A stretch of 64,000 bases of DNA from positions 95,438 through 159,437 of the forward strand of contig NW_013657659.1 of the NCBI RefSeq assembly GCF_000142905.1. Reading direction: 5' to 3'. Source of the stretch: Thecamonas trahens ATCC 50062 (lineage: Eukaryota; Apusozoa; Apusomonadida; Apusomonadidae). Positions within the stretch are counted from its first letter, which is position 1. Every line of letters starts with the position of its first letter. Under the pieces are notes generated by a model, which worked only from the letters and a program-made list of their open reading frames with translations, was not told the origin of the DNA and did not search any database. Made by a program: the position numbers and the translations under genes. This document shows, in pieces, positions 58,626 to 64,000 of the stretch.

Positions 58626-58735
58626 CAACTCGCCAGCCTGCTAGCCAATCCAAGTCGAACTGACCAGCCTCGTCCTTCTTCTTCACCTCCCCTTTCTCTC
58701 ACTCACACTCCTTTGGTTGATAGGCACTGTTCCGC

Positions 58736-61700
58736 ATGTCGGCCCCGTCACCATCCGCGCCACAGCGGGAGACCAAGCGTAGAAAGACTCTGACGGGAAG
58801 TGCAGCAGCTGCCGGTCCATCGGTTGATGGAGGTAGGAACGATGATGGTGGCAGTGGGATGGTGGTGAGTGAGTCGGCTGGTGCGTCGGACAAGTCTGCT
58901 CCTACTCCGGCTCCGGCTGGGCCGGTTGTGGCTGTTCGTAGTGCTGGTGATCAGGCTGCGGCGGCGGGAGGTGAGACCGAGCTGGGTCTCCGCTCGCCGC
59001 GGCTGCGTGGAACCAAGAAGCGCGACTATGCGTCGATGGCCGGCATTGTGTCCAAGCCGAAGAAGTCTCAGGTCCAGAGCCTCCGCGCCAAGGCGCTGGA
59101 AATGACTCTCGAGCTGGAGGGCCTGGTCAAGGGCGCGTATGAGGAGGAGATGAAGGAGATGCTGTACCTCGAGGCTGGCGGCTCGCTGATGGAGTACTCG
59201 TCGGATCATCCGGTCGCCGTTGAGGCCTTTGCCAAACACATGGAAGCGGCAGCGGCAGCAGCGGCAGCAGCGGCGGCCAAGTCGCGGAGCAAGGCGACGG
59301 CGTCGAACCGCAAGTCGAGCGCGCAAAAGAAGGGCGGAGCGTCACAGTCGAAGAGCAGCACGGCGGAGCGTCACAGTCGAAGAGCAGCACGGCGGCAGCA
59401 ACGCCCAAGTCCAACAATGGGGCTTCCGCCGAGAAAGACCTTGTCTCGACCTCGCTCACGGCTGGTGGTATGACCATCTCGCTTGTTCCGCCCAAGAAGC
59501 CGACGCTTGCGCTGGCCGAGTTTACGGCTGTTGCTCGCTCGCTTGACGCTGACCGACTGGCCAAGGCCCACGAGAAGGCGCTTGTTCTCAACCGGGTGGC
59601 CGAGTTGCAGCGCGCCGGCGTGTGGGGCGCCAAGGTTCTTCCCAAGCTTCCAGAGCCGCCGCGCAACGAGACCCAGTGGGACCTCATGCTCCGTGAGGCT
59701 GCGTGGCTCTGCAAGGACTTTACCCAAGAGCGCAAGTGGAAGACAAACCTCGCCAAGCAGATGGCGCGCGGCGTGTCGGCGTACTGGAAGCGGGAGGCAG
59801 CCGCTGCCGACAAGTCCAAGAAGCAGGAACTCGCCGCCATCCGGCGGGTGGCGGCCTCGATCTCGCGCAAGGTCATGACCTTTTGGGGCTCGATCCACAA
59901 GCTCGCCGAGTACAAGCGCGAACAGATTGCCGAGGTGGAGAAGCAGCGCCAGCAGGAGAAGCACCTGGAGGCCATTGTGGGCACGACTGAAGCCTACGCC
60001 ATGTCGCTGGCGCAGGACCTTGCGTCGGCGTCACCAGCGTCGGGCCCGGCCACCCCGCAGCCGGCTATCTCGCGCGCCTCTGTTGCCGCTGCTGCCGTCG
60101 ATGACCCGACCGATGCCGACTTTGCGCTCTCGGGCTCGTGCTCGGGCTCGGGTTCGGGCTCGGACAGCGACGGCGAGGCCGGCACTTTGAAGGGCAGCGG
60201 CGGCTTTGCTGGCCTTCCGCCGCTTCTTCCGGAGGAGACCAACATTGTGTCGCATCTCGAGGCCGAGGCACAGATTCCGCTGGAGGATCTGGTGGAGACA
60301 TACGCGCCGCCCGAGGCGCTTGGGCGGGAGTCCGGCCCGGGCACGCCGGCAGCGGCGCGGTCCGGCGACGACGGCGACGACGACGACGACGCCAACTGGC
60401 TGGCGTCGGCGCTGACCGAGCGCGACGAGTCGACGGCTGAGGCCGACGACGAGTACACCTTTGCACACCTCTTTGCTGAGAACAACCCGTATGACGAGGC
60501 AGCATCGCGGGCCGGCCCGCCGGCGCCGACTGGCGCCGCTGTCGCGCTTGACGAGGCCTCACTCGCCAAGCTCTCGGACAAGGACCGAATGGCGCTGGTG
60601 GCGCGGGCGGCGTCGCAGTTCCAGCCGTCGGGCGAGGACCTCGTCCGCTCGGCAGCGTTTGCCGCGCCGTCGGAGCTGCTCCGCGGCACGCTCCGCGAGT
60701 ATCAGCAGGTTGCAGTTGAGTGGATGGTCACGCTCTACGACAAGAAGCTCAACGGCATCCTTGCCGACGAGATGGGGCTGGGCAAGACGATCATGACTAT
60801 TGCGCTGCTGGCGCACCTGGCGTCGGTCCGCGGCGTCTGGGGCCCGCACCTCATTGTCGTTCCGACCTCGGTCATTCTCAACTGGGACAAGGAGTTCAAA
60901 AAGTGGGCGCCGGGCCTCAAGGTCCTCACGTACTACGGGACCGTCAAGGAGCGCAAGGAGAAGCGGCTCGGGTGGTCGAAAAACAACGCGTTTCACGTCT
61001 GCATCACCTCGTACAACATTGTGCTCCATGATGCCAAGGCCTTCCGGCGGCAAAAGTGGCAGTACCTCATTCTCGACGAGGCACACAACATCAAGAACTT
61101 CAAGTCACTGCGCTGGCAGACTCTGCTCAACTTCAACACCCGTCGGCGGCTGCTCCTCACCGGCACTCCGCTGCAGAACTCGGTCATGGAGTTGTGGTCG
61201 CTCATGCACTTTCTCATGCCGCACGTCTTCCAGTCGCACTCTGAGTTTAAGGACTGGTTCTCCACGCCGCTCACCTCGATGGTCGAGGGTGCCGCCGCCG
61301 TCAACAAGGGCATTGTCCGCCGCCTCCACACCATTCTCCGCCCGTTCCTCCTTCGGCGGCTCAAGAAGGATGTGGCAACCCAGCTGCCGCCCAAGCACGA
61401 GCATGTTGTCCTCTGCCCACTCTCCAAGCGTCAGCGCTTCCTCTATGAGGAGTTTATGTCGCGCTCCAAGACCCGTGCCTCGCTGGCGTCGGGCAACTAC
61501 CTGTCGATGATGAACGTGCTGATGCAGCTCCGCAAGGTGTGCAACCATCCGGACTTGTTCGAGGAGCGGCCCATTCTCTCGCCTCTGGTTCTACCTTCGG
61601 TTGCCGCCGCCGCCGCCCGCAGCCTTCCGCGCCGCGTCACTGCCGCGCTGGTGCCCGGCGACGTCGCCGAGCTCATCACCCCGTCAACGCTGCCGGGCAC

Positions 61701-64000
61701 CTCGGTCTCGCTCTCACTGCTTGGCTTCAACATTACCGAGCTGGCCGGTGGGAGCCTCGACGCGTCTGCGGCTGCCCGTGTCGCCGCCATGGCTGCCTCG
61801 CTCCCGTCGTTTGCCTCGCTCTTGCCGGCGGCGCCGGCGCCGCTCTCGCCGGCGTCCAAGTCGTCGTCGATGGCTCGCCAGTCGCATTCGTACAAAATGC
61901 GGGTGTACGCCGAAGACCTCGCGGTTGCCAACGCGCTTGACACCCGCAATGCGCTCCTCTGCGCCGCTGGCCGGGTGCCGGTTGTTGACTGGCGGACCAG
62001 GCGTGCGGTTTGCCTTGCGCCGCTCCGCTCTCTCGTCCCTCTCGACTCGGGCTACGGCGCGCCGTTTGACGAGCACACCTTTGACTTTTCGAGCCTCCTG
62101 CGGCGGGCGGTGCTCTCGCACGCTCAGCGGATGGCTGCGGGCCAGTTTTTCATCCGCGAGTTTGTCTTTGCGGTTCCACCGGCGGTGGCGGTCGCTGACC
62201 CGCTCTCGGTCTCGGCGCTTGCGCCGATTGCCGCCGGCGCAGTGGCAACTGCGCGGACTGCGGTCACCACTACGGTCCGCCGCGCGCCCGACGTGCTCGA
62301 GCCTGCTGCCGTCCGGCTTGCCCTCCACTTTCCAGACAAGCGGCTCATCGAGTACGACTGCGGCAAGCTGCAGACGCTGGCGCGGCTGCTGGCCAAGCTC
62401 AAGGACGGTGGCCACCGGGTGCTCATCTTTACGCAGATGACCAAGATGCTCGACACGCTCGAGAAGTTCCTCAACTACCACAACCACTCGTACGCGCGGC
62501 TCGACGGCTCGACCGGCATCGAGGAGCGCCAGCGGCTGATGGACAAGTTCAACGCCGACGAGCGGGTCTTCTGCTTTATCCTCTCGACTCGCTCCGGCGG
62601 GCTCGGCGTCAACCTGACCGGCGCCGATACGGTTGTTTTCTACGACTCGGACTGGAACCCGGCGATGGACGCCCAGGCCCAGGACCGGTGCCACCGCATC
62701 GGGCAGACCCGCGAGGTCCACATCTACCGCCTCGTCTCGCAGGCTACCATTGAGGAGAACATTCTGCTCAAGGCCAACCAGAAGCGCATGCTCGACGACA
62801 TGGTCATTCAGGGCGGGAGCTTCACCACCGAGTTCTTCAAGTCGCCAGCCTCGCTGCAGGCGCTGTTTAGCGGCGAGATGGCGGCGAGCAATGGGAGCGA
62901 CTCCGCGGCCGTCTCTTCTGATCCGGTCGACCTCGAGGCTGCCATGCTCCAGGTCGAGGACGCCGAGGACGTCGAGGCGCTGCAGCGGGTCCAGGGCGAG
63001 ATGCACGCCGAGATGTCGGTCTTTGCCGACGAGAGCCCGAGACCTGCGACGGCTTCCGAGGCCAGCTCGGCCCTGCCGGGACCGGCATCAGGAACCATGC
63101 TTGCCGAGGCGACCGAACAGCTGCGGGCTGTCGACGACATGGTGGCTGAGCTGCGGCCGGTTGATCGGTTTGCGCTTGCGCTTGTTGAAGCTACTGACGC
63201 TGACGACAACGGCACGGCGACCGAGTCTACAACCGTGCGGCCCGGATGGGAGCAGGCGCGGGTAGAGGCGCTGGAGGACGAGGCGCTCGAGCGGGTCGAG
63301 GCCGGGAGCGTGGCGCGCGGAGCAGCTGGAGCCAACGACGACGAGCTTTTTTTTGAGCTAGCGGAGAGCGCCGAGCATGCAGAGGGGACCTCTGTGTGGG
63401 CGCCGGACATGAGCCGACGTGACAAGGCTGTGGGAAGCGGGCTGTGGGAGAGCATTGCTGCTGCGGAGCGGCGGAGCTTTTCGGCAGCCGACGGCACGCC
63501 CATTCTCATGTCCGAGTCGGAGCTCTCCGCGCTATCGATTGTGCCCCTCACTCGCGATGTTGTCGACGAGTACCAATACTACGCGCAGCACGGTGACGTA
63601 CCGGAGCTGCTCCTGCTTCATGGCTACGGGCCGCAGTCGAATGCGCTGCCGGTGGCCATCCTCAAGGACGCTCGCATGCTCAAGCGGGCGATGAAGCAGG
63701 CTGTGGTTCAGAGCCAAGTCGGGACGGCGGCGTCTGCGGCGCTGGCCCGGAGCGGGCACCCGCCGCAGCCGTCATTGGCCAAGACGCTGCGCGCGCTGGA
63801 GCGCCTGCGCGAGGCCGAGCGCGAGAAGAAGGACGGTGCGGCGCGGGCAGCCAAGCGGGCGCGGCGCGAGCTCATTCTCGTTGTTCCGCGCATTCCGTGG
63901 ACGCCGGCCGAAGAGTCTGCGCTGGAGGATGTGGTCGGGGCGCTCGGGCGCAACTGGATGCTTGTGGCCGATGTTCTTGCGTCGCGCGAAGTCTCGCCAC
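58736..64000 (+). CDS. SWR1/EP400/SRCAP-class Snf2 ATPase (chromatin remodeller), 3' truncated by window; 29-bp duplication shifts frame
   Basis: Over 1740 aa in the window, cut at the right edge. From ATG 58736 (MSAPSPSAPQRETKRRKTLT) the frame is lost after a 29-bp tandem duplication (59336-59364 and 59365-59393); with one copy the frame continues unbroken to 64000. The HSA domain is WDLMLREAAWLCKDFTQERK with NLAKQMARG. The Snf2 core has LNGILADEMGLGKTIMTIAL, VVPTSVILNWDKEFKKW, LDEAHNIKNFKS, LLLTGTPLQNS, RPFLLRRLKKDV, LMQLRKVCNHPDLFEE, and, after a ~260-aa insert, IFTQMTKMLDTLEKFL, STRSGGLGVNL and DRCHRIGQTREVHIYRL. A SANT-like PWTPAEESALEDVVGALGRN closes the visible part. Long insert, HSA and SANT point to the H2A.Z-exchange class. 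Confidence 0.9.

Larger units (their letters stand above)
56871..58735. other. Gene-poor 1.86-kb region with simple repeats
   Basis: Between PI31 and the SWR1-like gene. It contains a C14 run (57139), a catcatcatcat run (~57430), a 200-bp C/T-rich segment (57780-57960), an AT-rich patch (57985-58040), a hairpin (58062-58099), a 100-N gap and the CCAA repeats. Several ORFs open here but they are low complexity; I do not support any as genes. A first exon of the SWR1-like gene could lie here. Confidence 0.5.

Noticed and set aside
58061-58702. ORFs spanning the N gap and CCAA repeat
   Set aside because: They run through 100 N and simple repeats (NQPTNQPT), so are artefacts.

Overview
The window is dense nuclear DNA from a free-living unicellular eukaryote, not a prokaryote. 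Short introns interrupt a ribosomal protein eL13 gene. The other recognisable genes are eukaryote-wide: AP-4 beta, Nup88, ZMAT2/SNU23, PI31, an OCRL-type phosphatase, nocturnin, myotubularin and a SWR1-class remodeller. The coding sequence is very GC-rich with C/G-ending codons. A heterotrophic flagellate fits, because AK8-like and UBXN11-like genes are typical of flagellated lineages. The overall flavour suggests an apusomonad such as Thecamonas; the species assignment is inference only.

Layout. 1-5.3 kb: eIF4B-like (+) converging with Nup88-like (-). 5.3-13.2 kb: five-domain AK8-like protein (+), small hypothetical (-), tyrosine aminotransferase (+), L-type cargo lectin (-), FHA protein (+). 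13.4-19.4 kb: zinc-finger myotubularin (+), putative tail-anchored protein (-), EEF1AKMT1-like methyltransferase (+), small helical protein (+), eL13 (+). 19.5-26.2 kb: M49-like metalloprotease (+), two-BTB multidomain protein (-), nocturnin (+). 26.4-34 kb: OCRL-like 5-phosphatase (+), DUF2062-like membrane protein (+), WD40 protein (-). 34.1-39 kb: AP-4 beta (+) with a 100-N gap in its intron, overlapping at its stop with UBXN11-like (-). 39.4-48 kb: sushi/cysteine-rich multi-pass receptor-like protein (+), mitochondrial carrier (-), ZMAT2/SNU23 (-), a seven-TM protein (-). 48.5-57 kb: helical-repeat protein (+), two different LRR proteins converging, PI31 (-). 57-58.7 kb: gene-poor repeat region with a second 100-N gap. 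58.7-64 kb: SWR1/EP400-class ATPase (+), running off the right edge.

Genome style. Most genes alternate in strand. Convergent pairs end within a few bases of each other or overlap, and divergent pairs often share roughly 200-300 bp. Long C-rich runs on the coding strand lie just upstream of many start codons and in several introns. Seven of nine confidently placed introns begin GTACG rather than GTAAG/GTGAG. Several otherwise convincing genes are broken by one base at or near a C/G run, and one by a 29-bp tandem duplication, so assembly errors are likely.

Functional themes. Membrane traffic and phosphoinositides (OCRL, myotubularin, AP-4, cargo lectin), translation and its factors (eIF4B, eL13, eEF1A methyltransferase), proteostasis (PI31, UBX protein), chromatin (SWR1-like), splicing (SNU23) and flagellum-linked nucleotide metabolism (AK8-like). 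No operons, CRISPR arrays or transposase genes were seen.
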